From: JANMZR01 sp031383555
GTDB lineage: Bacteria > Bacteroidota > Bacteroidia > Cytophagales > Spirosomataceae
Direction of reading: 5' to 3'
NCBI GenBank assembly: GCA_031383555.1
Contig: JANMZR010000051.1
Location: 1-40,665 of the forward strand
Length of the DNA: 40,665 bases
A program made the translations under genes and the position numbers. How positions within the stretch are numbered: position 1 is the stretch's first letter; the number at the start of each line of letters is the position of its first letter. The notes beneath the pieces were generated by a model. That model was not told the DNA's origin. It searched no databases and worked only from the letters and a program-made list of their open reading frames with translations. Shown here piece after piece: positions 40,591-40,665 of the stretch.

Positions 40591-40665
40591 GAAGAAATAT
40601 TTTCAAATAATTCCTTTTTGAATTTTTCTAAGGCCGTAAAGCTTTTAATTCGGCTCTTTTTTATG
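40587..40665 (-). CDS. C-terminal end of a reverse-strand protein cut by the window edge
   Basis: A reverse-strand frame enters from the right edge and stops at 40587-40589 after 25 codons, ending IKSFTALEKFKKELFENISS. It is unrecognisable. It is taken as coding because it ends exactly where the convergent HPr-kinase-like gene ends, sharing TTAA, and because codon use looks normal. Sequence beyond the window is needed to identify it. Confidence 0.4.
   Translation of the reverse strand, partial: IKKSRIKSFTALEKFKKELFENISS

Overview
The window is AT-rich chromosomal DNA from a member of the Bacteroidota, most likely a Cytophagales- or Sphingobacteriales-like environmental bacterium. The evidence is the type IX secretion pair porU-porV, several promoters of the Bacteroidota form TTG-N(about 19-21)-TAnnTTTG, carotenoid-pathway-type enzymes, a PorU-type C-terminal sorting domain, and the near absence of Shine-Dalgarno sequences. 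It is mostly housekeeping sequence. I see no tRNA, rRNA, insertion sequence, prophage or CRISPR array.

Layout. 1-6.4 kb: a cut-off ABA4-like membrane protein overlapping a polytopic membrane protein, a VF530-family protein, an RluA-type pseudouridine synthase, an RRM protein, a second ABA4-like protein, a lysine-rich mini-protein, an alpha/beta hydrolase, a NadR-type kinase and a Tat-exported TIM-barrel protein. 6.9-15.8 kb: nrdB, fmt divergent from greA (with a terminator inside the greA leader), a HIT protein, a reverse-strand operon (TPR protein, folA, DUF4833 protein, MoeB-rhodanese fusion), hpt, and a CrtD-like carotenoid desaturase. 16-20 kb: aspS, then reverse-strand nfu, an OB-fold-like protein, rpmA and rplU. 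20.4-26.2 kb: nuoKLMN without nuoA-J, followed by a GtrA-family protein. 26.5-33.6 kb: a tiny heptad-repeat lipoprotein, an SprT-like protein, porU, porV and a catalytically dead M16 homologue. 33.7-38.9 kb: a PfkB kinase, cysS-trmN6-glycosyltransferase and ppa. 38.9-40.6 kb: a three-gene module of PqqD-like, lasso-peptide-B2-like and HPr-kinase-like proteins, the most accessory-looking part of the window.

The best leads are: the B1-B2-kinase RiPP module with no cyclase, transporter or precursor in view; a 61-residue lipoprotein built like Braun's lipoprotein (lipobox, heptads, C-terminal Lys) with its own promoter and terminator; a rho-independent terminator between a promoter and greA, like the GraL leader of E. 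coli; and several families of short tandem or dispersed repeats sitting directly in front of start codons. Function calls rest on motifs read by eye. No database search was run.
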